A stretch of DNA of 64,000 nucleotides from Acidobacteriota bacterium (GTDB taxonomy: Bacteria; Acidobacteriota; Thermoanaerobaculia; Multivoradales; Multivoraceae): positions 156,918 to 220,917 of the forward strand of contig QQVD01000037.1 in assembly GCA_003388555.1 (NCBI GenBank), given 5' to 3'. Made by a program: the position numbers and the translations under genes. Every line of letters begins with the position of its first letter. Position 1 is the stretch's first letter. This document shows positions 27,795 to 37,155 of this stretch, piece by piece. Under the pieces are notes generated by a model. It saw nothing but the letters and a program-made list of their open reading frames with translations, was not told the DNA's origin and searched no databases.

Positions 27795-29142
27795 AGGTCC
27801 AGGGTTCGGCAGGCGGCTGTGCGGCAGCTGGTGGTGGGGGCCCGCGGCCTGCGGCGTCACCGCGGCGATCCTGCTCGCGGCGCCGTCGACCGGATATGGA
27901 GCAGCCGGCCAGCCGCCGACGCGAGAGCCGGCATCACCGGAGGTCGTCGTGCCCGACGTGCTGAAGACCGCGAGCGAGGTCGTGGTGCTGGGGCGGCTGG
28001 CGCGCGAGCCGATGCTGGCCGAGCTGTCGACCGGCGAGCTCTTCCTCGCCGGCTACGGAGCGCAGTCAGCGACTTCCAGCCACCCCGACCAGGCGCCTTT
28101 CCTCTGGCGCAGCGACGACCGCGGCGCGACGTGGGAGGTCGTCGACGTCGGTGGTCCGGAGACCGGTGCCCGCGGCAACTCGGACGTCGACCTGGCCGTC
28201 GGCCCCGAAGACGAGCTCTACTTCGCCTCGATGGGCTTCGACCGCACCACCTTGCGCGGCACCCACGTGGCCGTCGGGGTGAGCCTCGATCGCGGCAGGA
28301 GCTGGCGCTGGAGCGAGCTGTCGCGCACCGAGCTGGACGACCGCCCGTGGGTGGTGGTGACACCGGATCGCGTGGCGCACGCGGTGTGGAACGACGGCTC
28401 CGGCGTCGCCTACGCGCGCAGCGAGGACCGCGGTGCCAGCTGGCAGGAGCGACCGCGGATCCACGATCAGGGCGGGTCGAGCCACTTCGCCGCCGGACCG
28501 GCCGGCGAGCTGGCGGTGCGCATCTCGCCGCTCTCGGCGTCCGGCCATCGCTTCCACGAGGGCGCGGATCACATCGCCGTCAGCACCGACGGCGGTGCGA
28601 GCTGGACGCTGCACGCTCCGCCCAGCCGGGCCGAATGGCCGCGCAACTTCTTCGGCCTGGCGGCGACGCCGCGCTGGGTCGAGCCGCTGGCGTGGACGCC
28701 GGACGGTCAGCTGCTGCACCTGTGGGGCGAGGACGGCAGCCTGCACCTGGCGGGATCGGTGGATCGGGGCGCCAGCTGGACGACCACGGTACTGACCGGC
28801 GCCGAGGCGGCCGCGCCCTTCTTCCCCTACCTGGTGGCATGGGGCGAGCGCGCGGCGTTCTCCTGGTGGTCCGGCCAAGGCGAGAGCCTGCGGGCGCACA
28901 TCGCCGTCGCGCAGCGGGGCGACGGCGGCTGGCAGATCGCCGCGCGCAGCGAGGCGCTGGAAGTGGATGCCTGGCGGGCGCCGCCCGGCGCCGATGCGTC
29001 GTCGGCGATGCGCGAGACCGGCGGTGAGTACCTGCCACTGCTCCCGCTGCGCGGTGGTGGGCTCGCCGCCGCCTACACGGTGCAGAACGCGCCGCGAGAC
29101 CGCTTCGGCTTCGTCTTCCGGCGCTTCGACCTTCCGAAGTAG
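27769..29142 (+). CDS. Exported BNR/sialidase-like beta-propeller protein
   Basis: 457 residues. A signal peptide (WWGPAACGVTAAILLAAP) starts it. At least five Asp-box motifs (S-x-D-x-G-x-x-W) then mark beta-propeller blades: RSDDRGATW, SLDRGRSW, RSEDRGASW, STDGGASW and SVDRGASW. The sialidase catalytic Arg triad and the Glu/Tyr nucleophile pair are not obvious, so a binding or structural propeller is as likely as an exo-sialidase. It overlaps the CRTAC1 gene by 26 nt, so both are in one transcript. The end is at 29142, near a hairpin at 29246. Confidence 0.75.
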   Translation: MHRRGRRGEGPGFGRRLCGSWWWGPAACGVTAAILLAAPSTGYGAAGQPPTREPASPEVVVPDVLKTASEVVVLGRLAREPMLAELSTGELFLAGYGAQSATSSHPDQAPFLWRSDDRGATWEVVDVGGPETGARGNSDVDLAVGPEDELYFASMGFDRTTLRGTHVAVGVSLDRGRSWRWSELSRTELDDRPWVVVTPDRVAHAVWNDGSGVAYARSEDRGASWQERPRIHDQGGSSHFAAGPAGELAVRISPLSASGHRFHEGADHIAVSTDGGASWTLHAPPSRAEWPRNFFGLAATPRWVEPLAWTPDGQLLHLWGEDGSLHLAGSVDRGASWTTTVLTGAEAAAPFFPYLVAWGERAAFSWWSGQGESLRAHIAVAQRGDGGWQIAARSEALEVDAWRAPPGADASSAMRETGGEYLPLLPLRGGGLAAAYTVQNAPRDRFGFVFRRFDLPK

Positions 29143-29245
29143 GTGCCGAGCGCAGCTGCGCGCCCGTCGCCCGGGCCTTCCGGCGTCGCCGCCGGTGGGC
29201 CGTGCAGCGCTGTTCCGGTACAGTGAGGGGTCTTCATCGCAGCAG

Positions 29246-29263
29246 CCGCCCCTTCGGGGGCGG
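29246..29263 (+). terminator. GC hairpin with TTCG loop
   Basis: CCGCCCC and GGGGCGG pair around the stable TTCG tetraloop, about 100 nt after the BNR gene's stop and before the CBS gene. No T-run follows, so it is only a candidate end of the operon. Confidence 0.4.
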
Positions 29264-29330
29264 TGCCCCGCACCGTGTGCCGCGGCGGCGCCGACCCACC
29301 GAGCGCAGGTGCGGCAGAGAGGGAGACGCC

Positions 29331-30302
29331 ATGGAAAGACCACGCCTCGCCCGCGACATCATGGTCACCGACCTGGTGACCGTCGGTCCGCACACCCAGG
29401 TCTACGAAGGCATCCGGCTGCTGCTGCGCAACGGCATCACGGGCGCGCCCGTGGTCGACGAGGAACGTCGCTTCCTCGGCATGCTCTCCGAGCGCTCCTG
29501 CCTCAAGGTGCTCACCGTGACCGCCCAGCTCGCGGCCGAGACGGGCGCACCGCCGATCACCACCTGCGCCCGCGACTTCATGACCACCAAGCTGGTCTCC
29601 TTCCGCCCCGAGACCGACGCCCTCGAGGCCATCGAGCAGCTCCTGCGGCGCCGCATCTCGGGCGCCCCAGTGGTCGACGAGAACGGTCGCCTGCTCGGCG
29701 TCTTCTCGGAGCGCTTCAGCATGAACGTGCTGATGGCCTTCGCTCACGACCGCATCCCCGGCACCGAGATCGGCCCGTTCATGAACACCGACTTCGGGCG
29801 CGTCATCGGTCCCGAGGTGCCGCTGCTGGAAGTGGCCGAGAAGTTCCTCGGCACCCACTACCGCCGCCTGCCGGTGGTCGACGGCGAACGCCTGGTGGGC
29901 CAGATCTCGCGCCGGGACGTGCTGCGCGCCGAGCACCACCTGACCCGCATCCTGCAGCAGCCCGGATCGCGGCTGCTCGGCACCGACGCCGACGCGCGTC
30001 TCAGCGAAGCGTCGCGCCTGCTGGTCGAGGGGCCGATGGGCAGTGGTGAGGTGCACGCCTTCATGCGCACCGATCCGCGCACCATCGAGGAGGACGCGGA
30101 TCTGCTGCAGATCGCCGGCATCTTCATGAACACCGACTACCGACGGCTGCCGGTGCTGCGGGACGGAGTTCTCGTCGGCCAGATCTCGCGCCGGGACGTG
30201 CTGCAGGCGGTGCTGCAACAGATCAGCCGCGCACCAGCGCCCGAGAAGGCGCTCCTCTACCTCAGCGCCCTCGACGAGACGGGAGAGCAGATCCCACGCT
30301 GA
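29331..30302 (+). CDS. Four-CBS-domain protein
   Basis: 323 residues made of four CBS motifs in two Bateman pairs: ARDIMVTDLVTV...GITGAPVVDEERRFLGMLS, ARDFMTTKLVSF...ISGAPVVDENGRLLGVFS, IGPFMNTDFGRV...YRRLPVVDGERLVGQIS and VHAFMRTDPRTI...YRRLPVLRDGVLVGQIS. The repeated G-A-P-V-V-D and R-R-L-P-V cores and the D/S after G-x-(I/F)-S suit adenine nucleotide binding. There is no attached enzyme domain, so it probably regulates a partner. The ATG at 29331 is preceded by GGGAG. The 3' end converges on the GT39-like gene. Confidence 0.88.
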   Translation: MERPRLARDIMVTDLVTVGPHTQVYEGIRLLLRNGITGAPVVDEERRFLGMLSERSCLKVLTVTAQLAAETGAPPITTCARDFMTTKLVSFRPETDALEAIEQLLRRRISGAPVVDENGRLLGVFSERFSMNVLMAFAHDRIPGTEIGPFMNTDFGRVIGPEVPLLEVAEKFLGTHYRRLPVVDGERLVGQISRRDVLRAEHHLTRILQQPGSRLLGTDADARLSEASRLLVEGPMGSGEVHAFMRTDPRTIEEDADLLQIAGIFMNTDYRRLPVLRDGVLVGQISRRDVLQAVLQQISRAPAPEKALLYLSALDETGEQIPR

Positions 30303-30342
30303 GCTTGCGGCCGGTTGTCGCCGGATCTGCGGCGCCGCAGCT

Positions 30343-32016
30343 TCAGGGCGGAGGGTCGTAGAGCCGGGGGTCGAGGGGCTCGAGGCTGGTGCCGAGCTGG
30401 CCGCGCCAGAGCCAGAGTCGACGGTCCCCGAGGTCGGCGAGCAGCCGCCGGGTCGATCCGGTGTCGACGTCGTGCGCCCACAGCACCGGCGCGGAGTCGA
30501 CCAGCGGTGGGTTGTAGATCGGCATCTCGTGGCCGGCGGCCACCAGCACGAGATGCCGCCCTCCCTGCGCCTCGAGGCGGCGGGTGATCTCGGCGCGGAC
30601 GGTGGCGACGTCGCCGGGGTCGTGGCGGTAGGCCGGCACCTGCAGCACTGTGGCGGCGAGCTGGCCGACGAGCGCGCCGGGTAACAGCGCGGCCGCCCAG
30701 CCGGCGCTGCGAGCCGGCCGCGTCACCAGGCGATGCAGTGCCGCGGCCGCCAGCAGCCACAACGGTGCCGTTGCGGGAGCCGAGTAGTGCACGTGGTACG
30801 GCTCGACCAGCCCATGGCCGGCGAAGGTCAGCAGCAGCGAGGAGACTGGCACCCAGCTCGGTGGCACTGTCGTCGCACGGCTGCGTGTCGGCCTGGAGAT
30901 CGCGGGCGCCAGAACCAGCGCCGCGACGAGGAAGGGGCCGAGCAGGAAGTAGAGCGCCTCGGCGCTGCGCCGCGCCGCCAGGTCCGCCGCCACCGGCACC
31001 CAGCCGAGGTCGTCGGCGCGCTGCAGGTCGTGTTCGAACTTGTGCAGGCGCCCGTCGGTGCCCCAGCCCTGCCACACGAACTCGCCGGCGAGGGCGGAGC
31101 GCTCGGCGTAGACCCGGTGCGGGAAGCGTAGGGGGTCGCCGGTGAGTGCGTGGTTGAAGATCGCCAGGCCGCCGAGCGTGAGCGCGCCGATCAGAGTCAT
31201 CGGCAGCAGCCGTCGCAGCAGTGCGCCGGCAGCGAGACCGCGGCAGCCGTGGAGGATCCAGACGCCGAGTGGCGCCAACGAGAGCAGCCCTTCGTAGGGG
31301 CGGCTCGCAGCGAGCACCGCGCAGCCGAGTCCGACCAGCAGGGAGGCGCGCCAGCTCGCCGTGCTGCGTGCGAAGCAGGCCGCTCCGGCCCAGGCCAGGA
31401 AGCCGCCCGAGGCGGCCAGGCTGCCGCCCCAGTAGGTCTGGTTCCAGTAGCTACCCACCGCGAGCCGCAGCAGCAGCAGCGCTGTGGCCGCCGCCGCCCA
31501 GCGCGGCGGCAGCCACAGCGCGAAGCAGAGCCCGGCGCTGCCGGCGAGCAGCGCCGCCTGCAGCCAGAGCGAGATCCCGGGAGCGCCGAGCAGCGCACCC
31601 GGCGTCAGGCTGAGGCTCTGCGCCGGCGGGTACTTGCTCTGGTAGACCGGCTCGCCGAGCACGTGCAGTGGCACCAGGCCGGGATGCTCGACCGGCGGAT
31701 TGGTGAGCCGGCCAGCGGCGAAGGTCTCGGCGGCGAGCAGGTAGGCGTGCTCGTCGGGGATCGCCGCGATCGGATGCCCGGCGTGCCACCAGGTGGTGGC
31801 GGCGCAGCCGACCAGGGCCAGCAGTGCGGCGATGCCGGCGAGCCGCCGGCCGGCACGGCGCCCGCCGACGAGCGGGCCGAGCGCGGCCAGAACGCGATGC
31901 GCAAGACGCTTCGCGCGCCGGGGCCATCCGAGCCCCAGGGCGACTGCGAGCAGCAGCGAGAGGGCTTCACCGACCACAACGAGGTGGCTGGGGAAATCGC
32001 TGGAGGGATGCAGCAC
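30343..32016 (-). CDS. GT39-like multi-spanning glycosyltransferase (paralog A)
   Basis: 557 residues with about 10 transmembrane helices, as in ArnT/PMT-type polyprenyl-phosphate sugar transferases. The first periplasmic loop carries an acidic pair in IPDEHAYLLAAETFA (family D-E motif) and QSKYPPAQSLSL. A YWNQTYWGGS block follows, and the C-terminal ends in a soluble part with VLVAAGHEMP. The GTG at 32016 gives M-L-H-P-S-S-D-F-P-S-H-L-V, colinear with the start of the paralog at 33803. The donor would be a polyprenyl-phosphate-linked sugar. The acceptor is unknown. The gene lies 26 nt after its paralog. Confidence 0.78.
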   Translation of the reverse strand: MLHPSSDFPSHLVVVGEALSLLLAVALGLGWPRRAKRLAHRVLAALGPLVGGRRAGRRLAGIAALLALVGCAATTWWHAGHPIAAIPDEHAYLLAAETFAAGRLTNPPVEHPGLVPLHVLGEPVYQSKYPPAQSLSLTPGALLGAPGISLWLQAALLAGSAGLCFALWLPPRWAAAATALLLLRLAVGSYWNQTYWGGSLAASGGFLAWAGAACFARSTASWRASLLVGLGCAVLAASRPYEGLLSLAPLGVWILHGCRGLAAGALLRRLLPMTLIGALTLGGLAIFNHALTGDPLRFPHRVYAERSALAGEFVWQGWGTDGRLHKFEHDLQRADDLGWVPVAADLAARRSAEALYFLLGPFLVAALVLAPAISRPTRSRATTVPPSWVPVSSLLLTFAGHGLVEPYHVHYSAPATAPLWLLAAAALHRLVTRPARSAGWAAALLPGALVGQLAATVLQVPAYRHDPGDVATVRAEITRRLEAQGGRHLVLVAAGHEMPIYNPPLVDSAPVLWAHDVDTGSTRRLLADLGDRRLWLWRGQLGTSLEPLDPRLYDPPP

Positions 32017-32042
32017 GGCTCAACCGGAGTGGCAGGGGTGGA

Positions 32043-33803
32043 TCATCGCCGGTCGAGGTCCGCGGTGCTCTTCGCCGGCCGCTCGGCGGCCGGGGGGGCG
32101 TCGGCGGAAGAGGCGACGGGGGCCTCGCGGCGCAGCAGGTAGTGCTCCGGATCGAGCGGCACGACCTCCCCGCCGAGCTCGCCGCGCCACAGCCACAGCC
32201 GGCGATCCTGCACAGCCGCGAGCAGCCGACGCGTGGCGTCGTCGCCGGCATCGATCGCCCAGATCACGTCGGCCTGCAGCGGCAGCGGCGGGTTCGCCAC
32301 TGCCATACCGTGTCCGGCGGCCACCAGCACCAGGTGCCGTCCGCCGACCTGCTCGAGGCGCCGGGTGACGGCGACACGGATCGACGCGATGTCGTCCGGG
32401 TCGTGGCGGAAGGCGGGCTGCTGGAGCGCCGTGGCCGGGATCTGCAGGACGAGGGCGATCGGCAGCAGCGCGGGGCTCCAGCGCGCCACCGCCGGGGGCC
32501 TCCACACCAGTCGCCGCAGGGCGGCCAACGCGAGCAACCAGAGCGGCGCCGCGATCGGCGCCGAGTAGTGCGGGAAGTAGGCCTCGATGCTGGCGTGGCC
32601 GAGCAGCACCGTCGCCACGGCGACGGCGGCCGGCCAGAGTGGCAGGCGCCTCGTCGTGGCTGGCTCGTGGATGGTGCGGACAAGGCTCGCTGCGGCCATG
32701 AGGAGCGCGACGCAGAGCGCCGGGCCGACGAGGAAGTAGGGCGCCTTGGCGGCGCGCTGGAGCAGCAGCTGCGCCGCGGCGCCGATCCAGCCGAGGTCGT
32801 CGGTCGGCACGAGATCGTCCTCGTACCAGTGCAGGCGGCCGTCGGCGCCCCAGCGCTGCCAGACGAACTCTCCCGGCAGGCTCGTGGTGTCGGCGTAGAG
32901 CTCGTGAGGAGTGCGCAGAGGCGAGCCGGTGATCGCCTGGTTGTAGCCAGCCAGCGCCGCGAGGCCGCTGCCGCCGACGAGCGCCAGGATCGCGGCGGAG
33001 CCGACCAGTCGCCGCAGCGGCAGGCGGCGCAGTTCCAGCGCCAGCGCGACGCCGAGCGGGAGCAGCGAGAGCATGCCTTCGAACGGCCGCGTGCCGGCCA
33101 GCGTCATCGCGCCGATCGAGAGCATCAGTGCGCCGCTCGAGGACTCGGGGCGCCGCAGCAGACGCGCGCCGCCGGCCCAGGCCAGGAAGCCGCCGGCGGC
33201 GGCGACGCTGCCGCCCCAGTAGGTGTGGTTCCAGTAGCTGCCGACTCCGAGGCGGAGCAGGACCAGCAGCACGCCCACGACGGCCCACGAGGTCGGCATC
33301 CAGGAACGGAAGCAGAGTGCGGCGGCGCCCACCAGCAGCGCTGTGTGCAGCCAGAGGGAGAGCCCGGGCTGTCCGAGGACGACACCGGGGAGCAGACTGA
33401 GGCTCTGACCGGGGAAGTACTTGCTCTGGTGCACGGGTCGCGCCAGGCAGTGCTGGCCGACCAGGCCGGGATGCTCCACCGGAGGGTTGGTGAGGCGACC
33501 CTCGGCGAAGGTCTCGGCGGCGAGCAGGTAGGCGTGCTCGTCTGGACAGCCGGCGATCGGGAAGCCGCCGAGCAGGGCGGTGGTGGCGGCGGCGGCGAGC
33601 AGGCCGACGGTTGCGGCGAGCAGCGCCAGTCGCGGCCCGGACATCCCCCGCGGCGCCAGCCTCCGGATCAGGCGTAGGGTGCACAGTCCGGCGTCGCGGC
33701 CGCGCGCCGGCAGCGCCGCCGCGATCAACAGCAGCAGACAGAGGCCGCCGGCCTCGAGCAGCAGCACGAGGTGGCTGGGGAAGGCGGTCGAGGTATGCAG
33801 CAA
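32043..33803 (-). CDS. GT39-like multi-spanning glycosyltransferase (paralog B)
   Basis: 586 residues, clearly homologous to the downstream protein: the D-E-H-A-Y-L-L-A-A-E-T-F core, QSKYFPGQSLSL, YWNHTYWGGS, FVWQRWGADGRLH and HLVLVAAGHG blocks are shared in the same order. About 10 transmembrane helices. I chose a TTG start at 33803 (M-L-H-T-S-T-A-F-P-S-H-L-V) because it aligns with the paralog's GTG start, although TTG is weak. Identity between the two looks moderate, so the duplication is old rather than recent. No glycan operon flanks them. Confidence 0.78.
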   Translation of the reverse strand: MLHTSTAFPSHLVLLLEAGGLCLLLLIAAALPARGRDAGLCTLRLIRRLAPRGMSGPRLALLAATVGLLAAAATTALLGGFPIAGCPDEHAYLLAAETFAEGRLTNPPVEHPGLVGQHCLARPVHQSKYFPGQSLSLLPGVVLGQPGLSLWLHTALLVGAAALCFRSWMPTSWAVVGVLLVLLRLGVGSYWNHTYWGGSVAAAGGFLAWAGGARLLRRPESSSGALMLSIGAMTLAGTRPFEGMLSLLPLGVALALELRRLPLRRLVGSAAILALVGGSGLAALAGYNQAITGSPLRTPHELYADTTSLPGEFVWQRWGADGRLHWYEDDLVPTDDLGWIGAAAQLLLQRAAKAPYFLVGPALCVALLMAAASLVRTIHEPATTRRLPLWPAAVAVATVLLGHASIEAYFPHYSAPIAAPLWLLALAALRRLVWRPPAVARWSPALLPIALVLQIPATALQQPAFRHDPDDIASIRVAVTRRLEQVGGRHLVLVAAGHGMAVANPPLPLQADVIWAIDAGDDATRRLLAAVQDRRLWLWRGELGGEVVPLDPEHYLLRREAPVASSADAPPAAERPAKSTADLDRR

Positions 33804-33883
33804 GACGCCGCGAGTCTACGGTGACGGCGCACCCCGGCAGCTCCCGCGAGACCGACGAGGCGTGTCGTCCGTGTCGCCCCGGC

Positions 33884-34291
33884 TCAGCTCTCCCGCTTGA
33901 TGAAGAAGGCCATCACCAGGCCTTCGGCGGCGTAGCCGAGGATCTCGATGGTGAAGCTGCACCAGGCGAGGTAGTAGGGGAAGCCTTCGATGGTCAGCGG
34001 ATCGAAGAAGTACGTCGTGCCGACCAGAGCACCGGCCAGCGCGCCGAAGAAGAGACCGCCCTTCGCTCCGGATGCCCAGCATTGGCGGGTCCTGGCGAAC
34101 AGGATCGCGAGGATGACCGCGGCGAAGAGAGCGACCAGTAGGAAGAAGAGGGGGTTGCTCTCCCCCTGCACGAAGACCTCGGGATACTCCGCGTAGGTCC
34201 CGGAAAGCACCACGCCGTGCAGCAGGAAGTTGACCAGGTTGTTGGCGATGCCGCCGACGAGGGCGGCGAGCAGCACTCGGTTCCAGTTCAT
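33884..34291 (-). CDS. Small four-helix membrane protein of unknown function
   Basis: 135 residues with four transmembrane segments (about 5-28, 47-68, 78-98 and 106-130). The sequence opens MNWNRVLLAALVGGIANNLVNF and ends with charged IKRES. A GGAGG Shine-Dalgarno lies 8 nt before the ATG. No motif allows a function to be given. Upstream, a 7-bp stem with a 9-nt loop at 34351-34373 is a possible leader hairpin. Confidence 0.65.
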   Translation of the reverse strand: MNWNRVLLAALVGGIANNLVNFLLHGVVLSGTYAEYPEVFVQGESNPLFFLLVALFAAVILAILFARTRQCWASGAKGGLFFGALAGALVGTTYFFDPLTIEGFPYYLAWCSFTIEILGYAAEGLVMAFFIKRES

Positions 34292-34605
34292 CGGAGACCT
34301 CCTCGGTTGTCGGTCCGCCGTTTCGTCGACGGCCATGCGGACGCCCGCTCCGGACCAGCAGGACCGTGGTCCGTCGGCGCTCGAAGCGAAGACCTCGATT
34401 GTGGGGAGAGATGACCAGCGACAGTCTACGCGCACACCCCGAGCGGCGCGATGTGGACGGTCGATGAGAACTCGGGCCGCCGCGAGCGCGTATCGTGTGG
34501 AAGACGTCTGCGGATCGGCCGACCGTTCACCGGGTCGGTTCGTCGGGCGGAGTCACGGCGTCGCCGTTGCCCGGGCGACAGTGCCGGAAGGAGCGAGTCA
34601 TTCCC
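34292..34605. other. 314-bp divergent intergenic region
   Basis: No gene. It contains CGGACCA / TGGTCCG at 34351-34373, a 7-bp hairpin with a 9-nt loop, and otherwise looks like ordinary leader DNA between the small membrane protein and ADOP permease 1. I saw no clear promoter boxes. Confidence 0.5.
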
Positions 34606-37056
34606 ATGCTCGAGACCCTGATCCAGGACCTGCGGTTCGCGTTCCGCCTGCTCATGCGTCGCCCCGGTTTCACGGCCGTGGCGGTGCTCTCCCTGGCGCT
34701 CGGCATCGGCGCCAACACGGTGATCTTCAGCCTGATCAACCAGATCTTCCTGCAGCCGCTGCCGATCGAGGATCCACGGCGCGTGGTCGCGGTCAACACC
34801 GTCGACGAACGGGTGGGAGCGGGCTTCGCCGCGGGCCAGAACCCGCTGTCGCACCTCAACTGGCGAGACCTGCGCGAGCAGAACGAGGTGTTCGCCGAGA
34901 TGGCCGCCTACGACATCTCCGGCGTCGCCGTCACCGTGCGCGAGGAGACCCAGGTCCTGCCGATCCTGGTCGCTTCCGGCAACTACTTCGAGACTCTCGG
35001 GGTGAAGCCGGCCGAGGGGCGCTTCTTCGCCGACGAGGAGGACAGTGAGCCTGGCAGGCACCCGGTGGTCGTGCTGCACCATCAGTTCTGGCTCGACGAG
35101 TTCGGCGGTTCCCGTGAGGCGATCGGTCAGAGCCTGCGGATCAACGGACAGGCGTTCACCGTCATCGGTGTGGCGCCGCCGGGCTTCGACGGCGTGAACA
35201 TCGGCTTCGAACCGGCGCTGTGGACGCCGCAGGCGATGAACGCGGTGACTCGTCCGGACGAGGAGCTGAACTGGTACGACGAGCGGCGCGGCCTCTTCCT
35301 CTTCGCCTTTGCCCGTCTCGCCGAGGGCGTCGATCTCGCGACGGCCAACGCGAACCTGGCGGTTCTGGGCGATCGCCTCGAGAGCGAGTATCCCGACGAC
35401 AACCAGGGCCGCGGTTTCGTCGCCCGTCCGATCGCCGAGACGACGGTGTTCAACCGCGACGGTGTGACGCGGGGGTCGGCCCTGCTGATGAGCACCGTCG
35501 CGCTGGTCCTCCTGATCGCCTGCGTCAACGTCGCCAACCTGCTGCTGGCGCGGGCGATGGAGCGGCGTCGCGAGATCGCCGTGCGCCTCGCGGCGGGAGT
35601 GTCGCGGGGGCGGCTGGTGCGGCAGCTGCTCACCGAGAGCGTCGTGATCGCCCTGCTCGGCGGCGTGATGGGGATCGTGCTCGCTCTGCTGGCCGGCGGC
35701 TGGCTCGGCAACCTGCTGGGCAACGTCCCCGGGCTGATCAACCTCGGCCTCGATCTGGAGCTCGATCGCACTGTGCTCGGATTCACCCTGGTGCTGTCCC
35801 TCGTCGTCGGTCTGCTCTTCGGACTGATTCCGGCGCTGCAGGCGTCGAAGCCGGAGCTGGTGTCCTCGCTCAAGGATCAGGGAGAGGGCCTCTCGGCGGG
35901 GGGACGCCTGAATACCCGCACCGTCCTGGTCGTTGCCCAGCTGGCGCTCTCGATGGTCGCTCTGGCGGCGGCGGGTCTCTTCGTGCGCAGCTTCGCGGCG
36001 GCGCAGCAGGTCGACCTCGGTTACGACACCGATCGACTTCTCAGCGTCGGATTCGACCTCGGCATGCAGGGTTTCTCGCCCGAGGAGGGGCAGCAGTTCC
36101 TGCGCGAGGTGCGCGACCGGACCGCCGCGCTGCCGGGCGCCGAGCGCGTCGCGGTGGCGCAGGCGGGCCCGCTGCAGGGATCGATCCTGCGCTCGGTGTT
36201 GCTCGACGGTGACAGCAGCGAGGAGCGCACCTTCGTGCAGGTCAACGTGGTGGGCCCCGACTACTTCGAGACCATGGGCATCCCGTTGCCGACCGGCCGG
36301 GCGATCTCGGAGATCGACCGCGAAGGAGCTCCGGGCGTGGTGGTGGTCAACGAGACGATGGCGCAGCGCTTCTGGCCGGGAGAGAACCCGGTGGGCCGAC
36401 AGTTCCGGTTCTTCGGCATGGACCCGGTGGAGGTGATCGGGGTGGCGCGTGACATCAAGTACAACAACCCCGGCGAGGATCCCCAGCCCTACGCGTACCT
36501 GCCGCTGGAACAGCAGTACGTGACCAACCTGAACCTCGTGGTGCGCAGCGCCGGCGAGCCCGGCACGGTGCTGCTCGCGGTGCAGGAGCTGTTGCGCGAG
36601 CGGGTGCCGGACATCGCCCTGCTGGCGCCGGGAACGATCGAGGACCGGGTCGCCGAGGCGCTGGTCGGCCAACGCTTCACGGCGCTCTTCCTGGCCACCT
36701 TCGGCGGCATCGCGCTGGTGCTCGCGGCGATCGGCATCTACGGCGTGATGGCCTACGTCGTGCGGCAGCGTCGGCGCGAGATCGGCATCCGCATGGCACT
36801 GGGCGCCGAGCGCAGCGGTGTCTCGGGGATGATCCTGCGCCAGGGTCTGCTGCTAGCGGTCAGCGGTCTGGTCATCGGAGTGGCGCTCGCCCTGGTCGTC
36901 CTGCGTCTCTTCGCGCAGCTGCTGTTCGTCGACCCGGCCGACCCGATGACCCTTGTGCTGACCGGCCTGGTGCTGCTCGCCGCCGCGCTCGCCGCCACCT
37001 GGATGCCGGCGGTGCGAGCGGCCAGGGTGGACCCGGTCAACGTGCTGCGCCCATGA
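34606..37056 (+). CDS. ADOP-type duplicated ABC permease (MacB/FtsX fold)
   Basis: 816 residues. It has the duplicated layout of the acidobacterial duplicated orphan permease (TIGR03434): transmembrane helix 1 near residues 20-42, a periplasmic MacB_PCD domain, an FtsX block of three helices (about residues 285-385), then a second MacB_PCD domain from about 430 with another FtsX block to the end (ending VRAARVDPVNVLRP). Motifs such as VFSLINQIFLQPLP, RREIAVRLAAG and RREIGIRMALGAERS are typical. The protein lacks an ATPase domain. Such proteins probably act as mechanotransmission exporters, with ligand unknown. It precedes the DUF4097 gene at 37156 by about 100 nt. Confidence 0.9.
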   Translation: MLETLIQDLRFAFRLLMRRPGFTAVAVLSLALGIGANTVIFSLINQIFLQPLPIEDPRRVVAVNTVDERVGAGFAAGQNPLSHLNWRDLREQNEVFAEMAAYDISGVAVTVREETQVLPILVASGNYFETLGVKPAEGRFFADEEDSEPGRHPVVVLHHQFWLDEFGGSREAIGQSLRINGQAFTVIGVAPPGFDGVNIGFEPALWTPQAMNAVTRPDEELNWYDERRGLFLFAFARLAEGVDLATANANLAVLGDRLESEYPDDNQGRGFVARPIAETTVFNRDGVTRGSALLMSTVALVLLIACVNVANLLLARAMERRREIAVRLAAGVSRGRLVRQLLTESVVIALLGGVMGIVLALLAGGWLGNLLGNVPGLINLGLDLELDRTVLGFTLVLSLVVGLLFGLIPALQASKPELVSSLKDQGEGLSAGGRLNTRTVLVVAQLALSMVALAAAGLFVRSFAAAQQVDLGYDTDRLLSVGFDLGMQGFSPEEGQQFLREVRDRTAALPGAERVAVAQAGPLQGSILRSVLLDGDSSEERTFVQVNVVGPDYFETMGIPLPTGRAISEIDREGAPGVVVVNETMAQRFWPGENPVGRQFRFFGMDPVEVIGVARDIKYNNPGEDPQPYAYLPLEQQYVTNLNLVVRSAGEPGTVLLAVQELLRERVPDIALLAPGTIEDRVAEALVGQRFTALFLATFGGIALVLAAIGIYGVMAYVVRQRRREIGIRMALGAERSGVSGMILRQGLLLAVSGLVIGVALALVVLRLFAQLLFVDPADPMTLVLTGLVLLAAALAATWMPAVRAARVDPVNVLRP

Positions 37057-37155
37057 GGTCTCGGCCCTGAAACACCGTCAGTCGCCGCGCGTAGTCGGCA
37101 GGGAACCCGAGGCGCCGACGCGCCGCCGATGAACTCCAGCGGAGGGAGAAGGGCG

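Noticed and set aside
29246..29263. A riboswitch in front of the CBS gene
   Set aside because: Only one simple UUCG hairpin is visible and no conserved core of a known class was recognised.
34426..36672. A 748-residue open frame antisense to ADOP permease 1
   Set aside because: Composition is His/Arg/Gln-rich without motifs; it is a GC-driven shadow of the permease gene.
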